Source of the DNA: Pimelobacter simplex
GTDB lineage: Bacteria; Actinomycetota; Actinomycetes; Propionibacteriales; Nocardioidaceae
Reading direction: 5' to 3'
Assembly: GCF_900114845.1 (NCBI RefSeq)
Contig: NZ_FOUK01000001.1
Span: 784,479 to 848,478, forward strand
DNA: 64,000 nucleotides
Positions 1-7,503 of the stretch are shown piece after piece. Position 1 is the stretch's first letter; the number at the start of each line of letters is the position of its first letter. The position numbers and the translations under genes are program-made. The notes under the pieces were generated by a model. It was not told the origin of the DNA and did not search any database. It was given only the letters and a program-made list of their open reading frames with translations.

Positions 1-398
1 ATGATCCGGCCGATCAGGTTGAAGTCGTTGGCGCCGATCCCGACGGTGACGAGCCGCGTCGTCGGGCCGAGCGCGTCGAGCTGGGGCGCCAGCCGGCGCT
101 TCTGGGGCGTCACCTGCTCGCCGTCGGTCGCGTCGGTCGTCGCGGCCGAGCAGCTCACGTCGGTGAGCTCGAGGTCCTTCGCCTCGGCGAGCAGGTGGGG
201 GTAGTTGTTGCGCGAGCGGAAGCAGCCGTCGTTGCCGTCGAGCGTCCCGATGTAGGGGGCGGCCGAGTACGAGTCGCCGAGCGCGACGTACGCCGCCCCG
301 GGCTCGCGCTTCTCCTCCTTCGCGCGGGGGAGCAGGCAGGCGGACAGGCCGATGCCGGCGAGACCGAGCACCAGGAGCAGGGGGAGCACGCGCTTCAC
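1..398 (-). CDS. SGNH/GDSL-family hydrolase, lipoprotein-like, C-terminus cut by window edge
   Basis: A GTG start at 398 opens a frame running off the left edge (about 132 codons visible). The N-terminus is a short hydrophobic stretch ending in LSAC, which looks like a lipobox, so the product is probably an exported lipoprotein. Block I of the SGNH family is visible as ALGDSYSA with the nucleophile Ser, and block III as GIGANDFN (Gly and Asn of the oxyanion hole). The catalytic Asp/His of block V lie outside the window. Known family role: esterase or lipase on lipids, polysaccharides or other esters; substrate unknown here. It is convergent with nothing visible and is followed on the same strand side by the DsrE gene. 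Confidence 0.8.
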   Translation of the reverse strand, partial: MKRVLPLLLVLGLAGIGLSACLLPRAKEEKREPGAAYVALGDSYSAAPYIGTLDGNDGCFRSRNNYPHLLAEAKDLELTDVSCSAATTDATDGEQVTPQKRRLAPQLDALGPTTRLVTVGIGANDFNLIGRI

Positions 399-438
399 GG
401 GGCACAGCCTACGGACGCGCCGGTGCTGCCGCGGGGAG

Positions 439-801
439 TCAGTAGACGAGCGCCTGGACGCCCTCGCCGAGGGCCTCCTCGACGAACACCGGCGCCCCCG
501 CGATCCGTACGCCGGGCAGCAGGTCCGCCTCGGTCAGCGAGCGCCGCGCGGCGCACTGGGAGCACACGGTGACCTGGCCGGCCGCCAGCACCGCGTCGAG
601 CAGGTCGGGCAGGGGGGTGGCGAGGTCGAGCTGCAGCTCGGCGGCCCGCCCGGGGACGGCCAGCCAGGACGCCTCGCCGGTGAGCCAGAGCGAGACGGGC
701 ACGCCGGAGACGGCGGCCGCGCCGGCCACCGTGAAGGCCTGGTTGCAGCGCTCGGGCGCGTCGGTGCCGCAGGTGACCTTGACGAGGAGTGAGCGTGCCA
801 T
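439..801 (-). CDS. DsrE/DsrF-like family protein
   Basis: The protein is 120 aa when started at the ATG at 801 (MARSLLVKVTCG). A longer frame extends upstream but would run into the divergent gene and adds no family-like sequence. The Rossmann-like start, a glycine/alanine-rich middle and a Cys-x2-Cys pair (VCSQCAA) near residue 85 fit small DsrE-type proteins. In some relatives these shuttle sulfur through a conserved Cys; in others function is unknown. It is divergent from the FABP/Fur operon, a neighbourhood that recurs in actinobacteria. Family call is from sequence resemblance; a sulfur-relay role is only possible. Confidence 0.7.
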   Translation of the reverse strand: MARSLLVKVTCGTDAPERCNQAFTVAGAAAVSGVPVSLWLTGEASWLAVPGRAAELQLDLATPLPDLLDAVLAAGQVTVCSQCAARRSLTEADLLPGVRIAGAPVFVEEALGEGVQALVY

Positions 802-812
802 GGCCGAGAGCC

Positions 813-818
813 TAGAAT
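813..818 (+). promoter_or_regulatory. -10-like element TAGAAT for leaderless start at 827
   Basis: TAGAAT ends 8 nt before the GTG start of the FABP gene, leaving no room for a ribosome-binding site. This is the spacing expected when transcription begins at or next to the start codon. No convincing -35 is visible. Confidence 0.45.
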
Positions 819-826
819 GACCGGTC

Positions 827-1321
827 GTGGCCTTCGAACTCCCCGACAACCTGCACCCCGACTGCGGTCCCATCGCCTGGATGCTCGGCACCTGGCGGGG
901 CAACGGCCATGGCGACTACCCCACGATCGACAGCTTCCAGTTCGGCCAGGAGCTGATCTTCACCCACGACGGCCGCCCGTTCTTCCACTACATGGCGCGC
1001 GCCTGGATCATCGACGAGAACAACGAGAAGGTCCGCGACGCGGCCATCGAGACCGGCTTCATCCGCGCCGTCGGCGAGGGCCGCTTCGAGATCCTGCTGA
1101 CCCACAACACCGGGATCGCGGAGATCTGGGAGGGCCAGGCCGACAACGGCAAGTTCGAGTGGACCACCGACGCCGTCGCGCGCACCGAGACCGCCAAGGA
1201 GTACGTCGCCGGCAAGCGGCTCTACGGCAACGTCGAGGGCGACCTCCTCTACGCCTTCGACATGGCCGCCATGGGCCAGGCGCTCCAGCCGCACCTGTGG
1301 GCGAGGCTCAAGCGTGCCTGA
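827..1321 (+). CDS. FABP-like heme-binding protein (nitrobindin family)
   Basis: 164 aa beta-barrel protein of the THAP4/nitrobindin (DUF1794) family. The family signature GxWxGxG is seen as GTWRGNG at residues 21-27. A His near the C-terminus (H156 in QPHLWARL) matches the position of the heme-ligating His in bacterial nitrobindins. Relatives bind ferric heme and isomerise peroxynitrite or bind NO; that activity is inferred. The start is GTG 827, directly after a -10-like TAGAAT, so the mRNA is probably leaderless. It overlaps the Fur gene by 8 nt and heads a four-gene operon (FABP, Fur, TagD-like, YgfZ), which suggests a link to metal, heme or nitrosative stress. Confidence 0.85.
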   Translation: MAFELPDNLHPDCGPIAWMLGTWRGNGHGDYPTIDSFQFGQELIFTHDGRPFFHYMARAWIIDENNEKVRDAAIETGFIRAVGEGRFEILLTHNTGIAEIWEGQADNGKFEWTTDAVARTETAKEYVAGKRLYGNVEGDLLYAFDMAAMGQALQPHLWARLKRA

Positions 1322-1739
1322 CGACCACGACTGGCGCGCCGCCCTTCGCGAGAAGGGCTACCGGCTCACGCCGCAGCGCGAGCTGATCCTGGCCGCGGTC
1401 GACGCGCTCGGGCACGCGACGCCCGACGAGGTGCTCGCCCACGTGCAGCAGACCGCGAGCACCGTGAACGCCTCGACGGTCTACCGCACGCTCGAGGTGC
1501 TCGAGGAGCTGGGCCTGATCCGGCACGCGCACCTGTCCGACCGCGCGCCGACGTACCACTCGACCCGCGGGCACGAGCACTTCCACCTGGTCTGCCGCAG
1601 CTGCCGCGCGGTCATCTCGGTCGACGCCGCCGAGGCCGCGCCGTTCGTCGAGGTGCTCCGCGGCAAGGCGTTCACCCCCGACCTCGGCCACCTCACCGTC
1701 TTCGGCCGGTGCGCCCAGTGCGAAGGAGAAGCCCCGTGA
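1314..1739 (+). CDS. Fur-family metalloregulator
   Basis: 141 aa DNA-binding repressor of the Fur superfamily. The N-terminal winged helix covers about residues 10-75 (TPQRELILAAV, then STVYRTLEVLEELG). The dimerisation/metal domain has HEHFHLVC (residues 87-94) and two CxxC pairs (C94/C97 and C133/C136) for structural zinc. Which metal or signal it senses (Fe, Zn, Mn, peroxide) cannot be told. The GTG start lies inside the 3' end of the FABP gene, and the stop overlaps the next gene as GTGA, so translation is probably coupled. Being inside the operon, it may autoregulate it; I did not find a clear Fur box upstream. Confidence 0.9.
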   Translation: MPDDHDWRAALREKGYRLTPQRELILAAVDALGHATPDEVLAHVQQTASTVNASTVYRTLEVLEELGLIRHAHLSDRAPTYHSTRGHEHFHLVCRSCRAVISVDAAEAAPFVEVLRGKAFTPDLGHLTVFGRCAQCEGEAP

Positions 1740-2203
1740 CCACCGTCCTGACCTACGGCACGTTCGACCTGTTCCACATCGGCCACCTGCGGCTGATCGA
1801 GCGCCTCGCCGCGCTCGGCGACCGGCTCGTCGTCGGCGTCTCGACCGACGAGTTCAACGCCGGCAAGGGCAAGAAGTCCGTCGTCTCGTACGACGACCGC
1901 GCGGCCATCGTGGGCGCCATCAAGGGCGTCGACCTCGTCGTCCCGGAGCGCTCCTGGGACCAGAAGCGCGCCGACATCGTCGAGCACGGCGTCGACCTCT
2001 TCGTGATGGGCGACGACTGGACCGGGAAGTTCGACGACCTCTCCGACGTTTGCGAGGTGAGGTACCTGCCGCGCACCTCGGGCGTGTCGAGCACGGACAT
2101 CAAGGAGATGCTCCGCACGCTCGACCCCGTCCACATCGAGGAGATGCAGGCAGCCCTCGGCACCCTCACCCGACTCCTCGAGCACTACCGGGACCTGACA
2201 TGA
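1736..2203 (+). CDS. Glycerol-3-phosphate cytidylyltransferase-like nucleotidyltransferase (TagD type)
   Basis: 155 aa cytidylyltransferase-superfamily enzyme. The nucleotide-binding HxGH is in GTFDLFHIGHL (H14, H17), and the C-terminal signature RTSGVSST (residues 113-120) corresponds to the TagD/GCT RTxGISTT motif. Length and motifs fit CTP:glycerol-3-phosphate cytidylyltransferase, which makes CDP-glycerol for wall polymers. Other substrates (ethanolamine phosphate, other polyol phosphates) are possible. GTG start with GTGA overlap to fur and ATGA overlap to ygfZ. Its product might feed the LicD/polysaccharide cluster that starts 1.6 kb downstream; this is inference. Confidence 0.8.
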   Translation: MTTVLTYGTFDLFHIGHLRLIERLAALGDRLVVGVSTDEFNAGKGKKSVVSYDDRAAIVGAIKGVDLVVPERSWDQKRADIVEHGVDLFVMGDDWTGKFDDLSDVCEVRYLPRTSGVSSTDIKEMLRTLDPVHIEEMQAALGTLTRLLEHYRDLT

Positions 2204-3183
2204 GCACCGACCTCCGCACCAGCCCCCTCCTCGACCTCCCCGGCGCCGTCGCCGGCGAGGGCATCGACGCCGGCGTGGCCGCCCACTACGGCAGCCTGTA
2301 CGGCGAGCAGCGGGCCCTCGCGGCCGGCGAGGGCTTCGTCGACCTCTCCCACCGCGAGGTCGTCCGGGTCAGCGGCCCGGAGCGGCTGAGCTGGCTGCAC
2401 TCGATGACCACCCAGTACTTCGAGGGCCTCGAGCCGGGGCGCTGGGTCTCCGCGCTGCTCCTCGACGCCCAGGGCCGGGTCGAGCACGCCTTCTCCGGCG
2501 TCGACGACGGCGAGGCGTTCACCGCCCACACCGAGCCGGGCAAGGCGGCCGCGCTGGTCGACTTCCTCGACCGGATGCGCTTCATGCTCCGTGTCGAGGT
2601 CGCCGACGTGACCGCCGACCTCGCGGTGGCCTGGCGGCCCGGTCCCGGGGGCGGCAAGCACGACCTGGTCGCCCGCGACCAGCTGACGTCGTACGCCGAG
2701 GCGGCGGGTCCCGCGGCCGGGCTGTGGGCCTACGAGGCGCTGCGGATCGCCCGCGGCGAGCCGCGCCTGGGCGTCGACACCGACGAGCGCACGATCCCCA
2801 ACGAGGTCGGCTGGCTCGGCCTCGGCGGCGAGCCCGCCTGGGCGCCGTCGGTGCACCTCGACAAGGGCTGCTACCGCGGCCAGGAGACGGTGGCCCGGGT
2901 GCACAACCTCGGCCGCCCGCCGCGCCGGCTCACCCTGCTCCACCTCGACGGCTCCGAGAACCGGCTGCCCGCCCGCGGTGCCGAGGTGCTGCCCGAGGGC
3001 GGCGGCCGCGCGCTCGGCTTCGTCGGCTCGTCGGCGCGCCACCACGAGCTGGGCCCCATCGCACTCGCCCTGGTCAAGCGCAGCACCGACGTCGCGGCGC
3101 CCCTCGTCGTCGACGGCCTGCCGGCCGCCCAGGAGGTCCTCGTCGACCCCGAGATCGGCCTGCACTTCCGCCCCCAGCGCTGA
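2200..3183 (+). CDS. ygfZ: YgfZ/GcvT-family folate-binding protein
   Basis: 327 aa, started at the ATG overlapping the upstream stop (ATGA). The protein has the GcvT-like folate-binding fold, with early DLSHREVVRVSGPERLSWL typical of YgfZ proteins. The YgfZ signature KGCYRGQE (residues 222-229) carries the Cys needed in E. coli for Fe-S cluster assembly or repair of MiaB-like and other Fe-S enzymes. Glycine-cleavage T-protein itself lacks this motif and is longer, so YgfZ is the better call. Last gene of the FABP-Fur-TagD-YgfZ operon. Linking a Fe-S repair factor with a Fur regulator is biologically sensible but is inference. Confidence 0.88.
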   Translation: MSTDLRTSPLLDLPGAVAGEGIDAGVAAHYGSLYGEQRALAAGEGFVDLSHREVVRVSGPERLSWLHSMTTQYFEGLEPGRWVSALLLDAQGRVEHAFSGVDDGEAFTAHTEPGKAAALVDFLDRMRFMLRVEVADVTADLAVAWRPGPGGGKHDLVARDQLTSYAEAAGPAAGLWAYEALRIARGEPRLGVDTDERTIPNEVGWLGLGGEPAWAPSVHLDKGCYRGQETVARVHNLGRPPRRLTLLHLDGSENRLPARGAEVLPEGGGRALGFVGSSARHHELGPIALALVKRSTDVAAPLVVDGLPAAQEVLVDPEIGLHFRPQR

Positions 3184-3323
3184 GAAACCCTCGTCAATCG
3201 TCGTTTTGCGCAAGGTCACGGCCGATCCCGGCTCGGACCTGCCGGATCGTGCCAAGGTGATCCGGCCCGGGCCACGGTTGTCCCGCGGCTCGGATTGATC
3301 TTTGCGTCGAGAGGGACGAACTG

Positions 3324-3716
3324 ATGAAGAAGCTGGTTCTCGGTCTGCTGGCCGCCGTGCTCCTGTCCGCCGGTCTGGTGGGGGTGCAGGGCACCGCCGC
3401 CCACGCCGGGCCCTACCCGGGCACGGTCGCCACGACGACCAAGGCCAAGGTGGGCAAGGTCGGCCCCGGCAAGCGCGCGAAGCTCACCGTGCGGGTCAAG
3501 GCCGGTGCGGCCAAGCCCACCGGCAAGGTCCGGGTGACCTGCACCCAGGGCCGCACGAAGGTCGCCGGTCCCACCAAGTCCTATGCCGGCAAGCCGATCG
3601 CGATCAAGACCGGCAAGCTCAAGAAGCGCGGCGTGTGGCGCTGCGTCGTGAAGTTCACCGGCTCGGGCGTCTACAAGAGCAGCAAGGTGGCCACCCAGGT
3701 CCGCGTGCGCCGCTGA
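3324..3716 (+). CDS. Small secreted basic protein with a bacterial Ig-like fold
   Basis: 130 aa with a clear signal peptide (MKKLVLGLLAAVLLSAGLVG, cleavage probably after AAHA near residue 28). The mature part is a lysine-rich beta-type domain: GKRAKLTVRVKAGAAKPTGK, two Cys (in VTCTQG and RCVVKF) that could form a disulfide, and a repeated -V-V-V strand pattern as in Ig-like repeat proteins of actinobacteria. No enzyme motif. It is monocistronic: 140 bp of non-coding DNA lies upstream and a strong terminator follows. Function unknown; surface or matrix protein is a guess supported by the neighbouring polysaccharide genes. Confidence 0.75.
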   Translation: MKKLVLGLLAAVLLSAGLVGVQGTAAHAGPYPGTVATTTKAKVGKVGPGKRAKLTVRVKAGAAKPTGKVRVTCTQGRTKVAGPTKSYAGKPIAIKTGKLKKRGVWRCVVKFTGSGVYKSSKVATQVRVRR

Positions 3717-3729
3717 GCGCTCGCTGAGG

Positions 3730-3770
3730 AGCAGAGGTCCCATGGCCGGCACCGCCATGGGACCTCTGCT
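3730..3770 (+). terminator. Strong intrinsic-type hairpin
   Basis: A perfect 17-bp stem (AGCAGAGGTCCCATGGC and its complement) with a 7-nt loop lies 14 nt after the stop of the small secreted protein gene. It has no long T run, as is usual in actinobacteria. It separates that gene from the polysaccharide cluster. Confidence 0.85.
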
Positions 3771-3809
3771 TGTGCCTGCCCCCTGTTGGTCTTCTCGGAA
3801 GGGTGATCC

Positions 3810-5603
3810 ATGCTGAAGCGCGCCCGGCTGCGCCTGGTCGCAGCGGTGGTGGGCGGCGGTCTGCTCCTGCTCGCCGGCTGGATGGCGTGGCAGGGGTGGC
3901 AGGTCCAGCGCGACCTGGCCGACGCCGCCGACCGGGCCGCGGCGATCCAGCGGCTGGTCGCCGCCCGCGACGACACCGGCACCGACCGCGACGCGCGGCT
4001 CGACACCCGGCTCGACGACGAGCTCGACGGCCTGCGGGCGGCGTCGGCGGCCGCCGCGCAGCGGACCTCCGGGCCGGCCTGGCGGCTGCTCGCCCACCTG
4101 CCCGTCGTCGGGGACGACGCCGCGGGGGTGGCCACGACGAGCCGGGTGCTCGACGAGCTCTCCCGCGACGGCATCGCGCCGCTGGTGCGCGCCGCGGGCA
4201 GCTTCGACCGGCTGGTGCCGCGCGACGGGGTGCTCGACCTGGCGGTCGCCCGTGACCTGGTCGAGCCGGTCGCGCGCGCCGACCGTGCCTTCGACCGGGC
4301 CCGGCGGAGGCTGGCGGCGGTCGACGACCGTGGCTTCGCGAGACCGCTGGCGCGGCGCTTCACCTCCTTCGAGGACCAGGTCGACCGCGCCGCGCGGGCC
4401 CTCGGCCCGGCCCGGGTGGCGACCGAGGTGCTGCCCGCGATGCTGGGCGGCGAGGGTCCCCGGCACTACCTCCTGGTCTTCCAGAACAACGCCGAGGTGC
4501 GCAGCACCGGCGGCCTGCCCGGCGCCGCGTCGTACGTCGAGGCGCGCGAGGGCCGGCTGACCCTGCGCGACCACGTCACCGGCGCCTCGTTCGGCGAGGC
4601 ACCGGCCCCGGTGCTGCCGCTGAGCGCGGCCGAGCGGGCGCTCTACGGCGACGTGCTCGGGACCTACTTCGTCGACGCGACCATGACCCCCGACGTCCCG
4701 CGGGCCGCCGACCTGCTCCGCGCCCGCTGGCAGCAGCGCTACCCGGACCGGCCGGTCGACGGCGTGGTGCTGGTCGACGCGGTGGCGATCGGCTACCTGC
4801 TCGACGCGACCGGACCGGTGCGCGTCGGCGGGGTCCGGCTGAGCGGCGACAACGTGGTCGACGAGCTGCTCCACCGCGCCTACCTGCGCCTCCCCGAGCC
4901 CGGTCGCCAGGACGCCTTCTTCGCCCGGGTCGCCGCCGCGACCCTCGACCGGCTGACCGCGGGCAGCGGCGACCCGCAGGCCCTGCTGGCCGCGCTGAGC
5001 CGGGCGGCCGACGAGCGGCGGGTGTTCGTGCACTCGTTCGTCGCGGCCGACCGCGCGGCGCTCGCCGGCACCGCCGTCGCGGGCGAGCTCGACGTCCCGG
5101 GGCCGGGCTCGGACCGGCCCCGGGTCGACGTCACGCTCGACGACACCACGGGCGCCAAGATGTCCTACTACCTGCGCTACGACGTCGACGTCACGGCGAC
5201 CTCGTGCGTGGCCGGCGTGCAGAAGTACGCCGCCAAGGCGCGCCTGCGCTCGACCGCGCCGGCCGACGCGGCGTCCCTGCCCGCCTACGTCACCGGCGGC
5301 GGCCGCTACGGCGTCCCGGCGGGCAGCCAGCTGGTGACGCTGCGGATCTTCGCACCGGCCGGTGGCGAGCTCGGCGCGCTCACCTGGAACGGCGAGCCGC
5401 TCGAGCTCGAGCGGGTCGAGCACGACGGCCGGCCGGTCGGCATGACCTACGTGCAGCTCGACCCCGGCCAGGTGGCCGATCTCGCCTGGACCATGCGGTC
5501 GGGGCCCCGACAGGTCGGCACCACCGCGCTCGCGGTGACGCCGACGATCGAGAGGAAGGACGGTGCGGAGACGCTCGCGAGCGCGTGCTCCCCAGAACGA
5601 TGA
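3810..5603 (+). CDS. DUF4012 domain protein
   Basis: 597 aa. One N-terminal membrane segment (residues about 8-28, LVAAVVGGGLLLLAGWM) is followed by an Ala/Arg/Asp-rich helical region with coiled-coil character (30-130). The DUF4012 core carries the recognisable LVFQNNAEVRSTGG near residue 222. DUF4012 proteins are found in actinobacterial polysaccharide loci and have an LytR-CpsA-like domain relation in some annotations, but no reaction is established. The sequence suggests a single-pass membrane protein with most of the chain outside. It is the first gene of the polysaccharide cluster, 34 bp before the Wzz/BY-kinase. A role in attachment or export of the polymer is inference from context. 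Confidence 0.85.
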   Translation: MLKRARLRLVAAVVGGGLLLLAGWMAWQGWQVQRDLADAADRAAAIQRLVAARDDTGTDRDARLDTRLDDELDGLRAASAAAAQRTSGPAWRLLAHLPVVGDDAAGVATTSRVLDELSRDGIAPLVRAAGSFDRLVPRDGVLDLAVARDLVEPVARADRAFDRARRRLAAVDDRGFARPLARRFTSFEDQVDRAARALGPARVATEVLPAMLGGEGPRHYLLVFQNNAEVRSTGGLPGAASYVEAREGRLTLRDHVTGASFGEAPAPVLPLSAAERALYGDVLGTYFVDATMTPDVPRAADLLRARWQQRYPDRPVDGVVLVDAVAIGYLLDATGPVRVGGVRLSGDNVVDELLHRAYLRLPEPGRQDAFFARVAAATLDRLTAGSGDPQALLAALSRAADERRVFVHSFVAADRAALAGTAVAGELDVPGPGSDRPRVDVTLDDTTGAKMSYYLRYDVDVTATSCVAGVQKYAAKARLRSTAPADAASLPAYVTGGGRYGVPAGSQLVTLRIFAPAGGELGALTWNGEPLELERVEHDGRPVGMTYVQLDPGQVADLAWTMRSGPRQVGTTALAVTPTIERKDGAETLASACSPER

Positions 5604-5636
5604 CGAACGCGAAGGCTCGGGTGAGGAGGTCCGGCG

Positions 5637-7010
5637 ATGGAGCTCCGTGACTACGTGCGCGTGCTGCGGCGGCGCTGGCTGATGATCGTGCTGGTCTCCG
5701 TGGCGGTGACCGCGCTGGCGGGGGTGGGGACGGCGCTGCAGTCGCCGCAGTACGCCTCGACGGCGCGGCTGTTCGTCTCGACGTCCCAGACCGACGACAG
5801 CCAGCTGCTGCAGGGCGGCCAGTTCTCGGCGCAGCGGGTGAAGTCCTATGCCGACCTGATCACCAGCCGTGAGCTCGCGCAGCGCGTGGTCGCCGACACG
5901 GGCTTCGACCTCGACCCCGTGCGGCTCAGCGACGCGGTCTCGGCCGAGGCGGTGCTCGACACGGTCAACCTCGACCTCACCGTGACCGACGGCGACGCGC
6001 ACCGGGCCCAGGCGATCGCGCAGTCCTACGCCGAGCAGCTCACCGACCTCGTCCGCGAGCTCGAGACGCCGGGCGGGGCGAGCGAGGCGCCGATCAAGGC
6101 GACCATCGTCGATGCGGCGTCCTACTCGGCCACACCGGTCTCGCCACGCCCGGCGCGCAACCTGGCGCTCGGCCTCGCGGCGGGACTGCTGCTCGGCTTC
6201 GCGCTGGCGGTGCTGCGCGACGTGCTCGACACCCGGGTCAAGTCGCTCGACGACGTCGCCGCGCTCACCGACGCCCCGACGCTGGGCACGATCGTCGACG
6301 ACCCCGCGAGCGCCCGGACCCCGCTGCTCACCCAGATCGCCTCGCACGCGCCGCGCGCCGAGTCGTTCCGGGTGCTGCGCACGAACCTGCAGTTCCTCGA
6401 CGTCGACAGCCGGCAGAAGGTCTACGTCGTCACCTCGGCGGTGCCCGAGGAGGGCAAGACCTCCACCGCGCTCAACCTGGCGATCAGCCTGGCCCAGGGC
6501 GGCACCCGCACCCTCCTGGTCGGCGGCGACCTGCGCCGCCCGACCGCTGCCGACCGGCTCGGCCTCGACGGCGCGGTCGGCCTGACCGACGTCCTGGTGG
6601 GCCGGTTGAGCGCGGCCGACGCCACCCAGGTGCACCCGGAGTCCGACCTGGCGTTCCTCGCCTCCGGGCCGGTGCCGCCCAACCCCGCCGAGCTGCTGCA
6701 GTCCCACGCGATGGAGGAGTTCCTGGCCTGGGCGCGCGCCGAGCACGACGTCGTCATCATCGACGCGCCGCCGCTGCTGCCGGTCACCGATGCCGCGCTG
6801 CTCGCCGCGAAGGCCGACGGCGCGCTCGTCGTCCTCAGCCACGGCAAGGTGACCCGCGACCAGGTGCGGCTCTCGATCGACCGGCTCAACCAGGTCGACG
6901 CCCACGTGGCCGGCCTGGTGCTCAACCGGGTGCCCCTCAAGGGCCGGTCCTACGGCTACGGCTATGGCTACGGCTACGCGCCCCGCACGGTGGCCGCCGA
7001 TGGCGCCTGA
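5637..7010 (+). CDS. Wzz-type chain-length protein fused to BY-kinase (CpsD-like)
   Basis: 457 aa. Wzz domain with membrane segments at about 14-34 and 174-192, then a cytoplasmic ATPase/tyrosine-kinase domain. Walker A is SAVPEEGKTST (residues 267-277). Walker B is DVVIIDAPP. The C-terminus is a Tyr cluster made of repeated Tyr-Gly, the usual autophosphorylation tail. Known role: polymerises/regulates chain length of exopolysaccharide and autophosphorylates. Odd point: the Walker A' position reads LLVGGDLRRP, so the first Asp of the usual DxDxR is Gly, and kinase activity should not be assumed. An ORF-long antisense frame here is only a GC artefact. Preferred start ATG 5637. The nearest phosphatase of the expected type is the APS-kinase fusion at 18112-19968. 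Confidence 0.88.
   Translation: MELRDYVRVLRRRWLMIVLVSVAVTALAGVGTALQSPQYASTARLFVSTSQTDDSQLLQGGQFSAQRVKSYADLITSRELAQRVVADTGFDLDPVRLSDAVSAEAVLDTVNLDLTVTDGDAHRAQAIAQSYAEQLTDLVRELETPGGASEAPIKATIVDAASYSATPVSPRPARNLALGLAAGLLLGFALAVLRDVLDTRVKSLDDVAALTDAPTLGTIVDDPASARTPLLTQIASHAPRAESFRVLRTNLQFLDVDSRQKVYVVTSAVPEEGKTSTALNLAISLAQGGTRTLLVGGDLRRPTAADRLGLDGAVGLTDVLVGRLSAADATQVHPESDLAFLASGPVPPNPAELLQSHAMEEFLAWARAEHDVVIIDAPPLLPVTDAALLAAKADGALVVLSHGKVTRDQVRLSIDRLNQVDAHVAGLVLNRVPLKGRSYGYGYGYGYAPRTVAADGA
6951..6980 (+). repeat. In-frame hexanucleotide repeat (TAC/TAT-GGC) coding the Tyr tail
   Basis: Five consecutive Tyr codons alternate with Gly or end in Ala. Four units are TACGGC-like, one uses TAT. In-frame slippage here would change the number of C-terminal tyrosines of the BY-kinase without breaking the frame. 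Confidence 0.7.
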
Positions 7011-7503
7011 CCGCCCGGACCGGGGCCTGCTCCGCGACCGGCCGGTGCGGACGCCGGCCGACCTCGCCGCGCTGCTGACGGTGGCCGCGCTCGCGGTGAT
7101 CCTGTTCCGCCTCGCCCAGGCCGCCGGCCGGGTGCACCCGCTGCTCGGGCACCTGGTCAAGCAGGTCAACCACGTGCTCACCGGGGCCGACCTGGCCTGG
7201 CAGGCGCAGGTCGGCCCGGGGCTGCGGCTCTACCACCCGACCGGCGTCGTGCTCGGGCCCTTCGTCCGGATCGGTGCGCAGTGCCGGGTCCAGCAGGGCG
7301 TCACCGTCGGCGGCACCGGCGGTGACGTGCGCACCGCGGGCGACTCGCCGACCCTGGGCGACCGGGTCCGGCTGGGCGCCGGCGCCAAGGTGGTCGGCCC
7401 GGTCACGCTCGGCGACGACGTCCTGGTCGGCGCCAATGCCGTCGTCGTCCGCTCGGTGCCCGCCGGCGCGACGGCGGTGGGCGTGCCGGCGCGGTACGCC
7501 TAG
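7000..7503 (+). CDS. Serine-acetyltransferase-like hexapeptide-repeat acyltransferase
   Basis: 167 aa from the ATG at 7000, which overlaps the BY-kinase end by 11 nt; an upstream in-frame start would overlap more. The C-terminal half is a left-handed beta-helix of hexapeptide repeats: GVVLGPFVRIGAQCRVQQGVTVGG, then LGDRVRLGAGAKVVG and LGDDVLVGANAVVV, ending GVPARY as in CysE/WcaB-type enzymes. The N-terminus has a hydrophobic helix (LTVAALAVILFRLAQ). Although the sequence is closest to serine O-acetyltransferases, its place in a polysaccharide operon suggests it O-acetylates a sugar unit. Serine acetylation for cysteine synthesis cannot be excluded, given the sulfate genes nearby. Confidence 0.8.
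   Translation: MAPDRPDRGLLRDRPVRTPADLAALLTVAALAVILFRLAQAAGRVHPLLGHLVKQVNHVLTGADLAWQAQVGPGLRLYHPTGVVLGPFVRIGAQCRVQQGVTVGGTGGDVRTAGDSPTLGDRVRLGAGAKVVGPVTLGDDVLVGANAVVVRSVPAGATAVGVPARYA

Noticed and set aside
3216-7181. 1321-codon open frame on the minus strand
   Set aside because: Antisense to the DUF4012, BY-kinase and neighbouring genes. It has Arg/Gly/Val/His-rich composition from third-position GC and no domain. Several similar long frames (9058-11598, 40941-44774, 53016-55961, 55977-58571, 61687-63462) were rejected for the same reason.
7000-7503. True serine acetyltransferase CysE for cysteine synthesis
   Set aside because: Similarity exists, but the operon is entirely polysaccharide genes and no cysK is near; kept as an alternative only.
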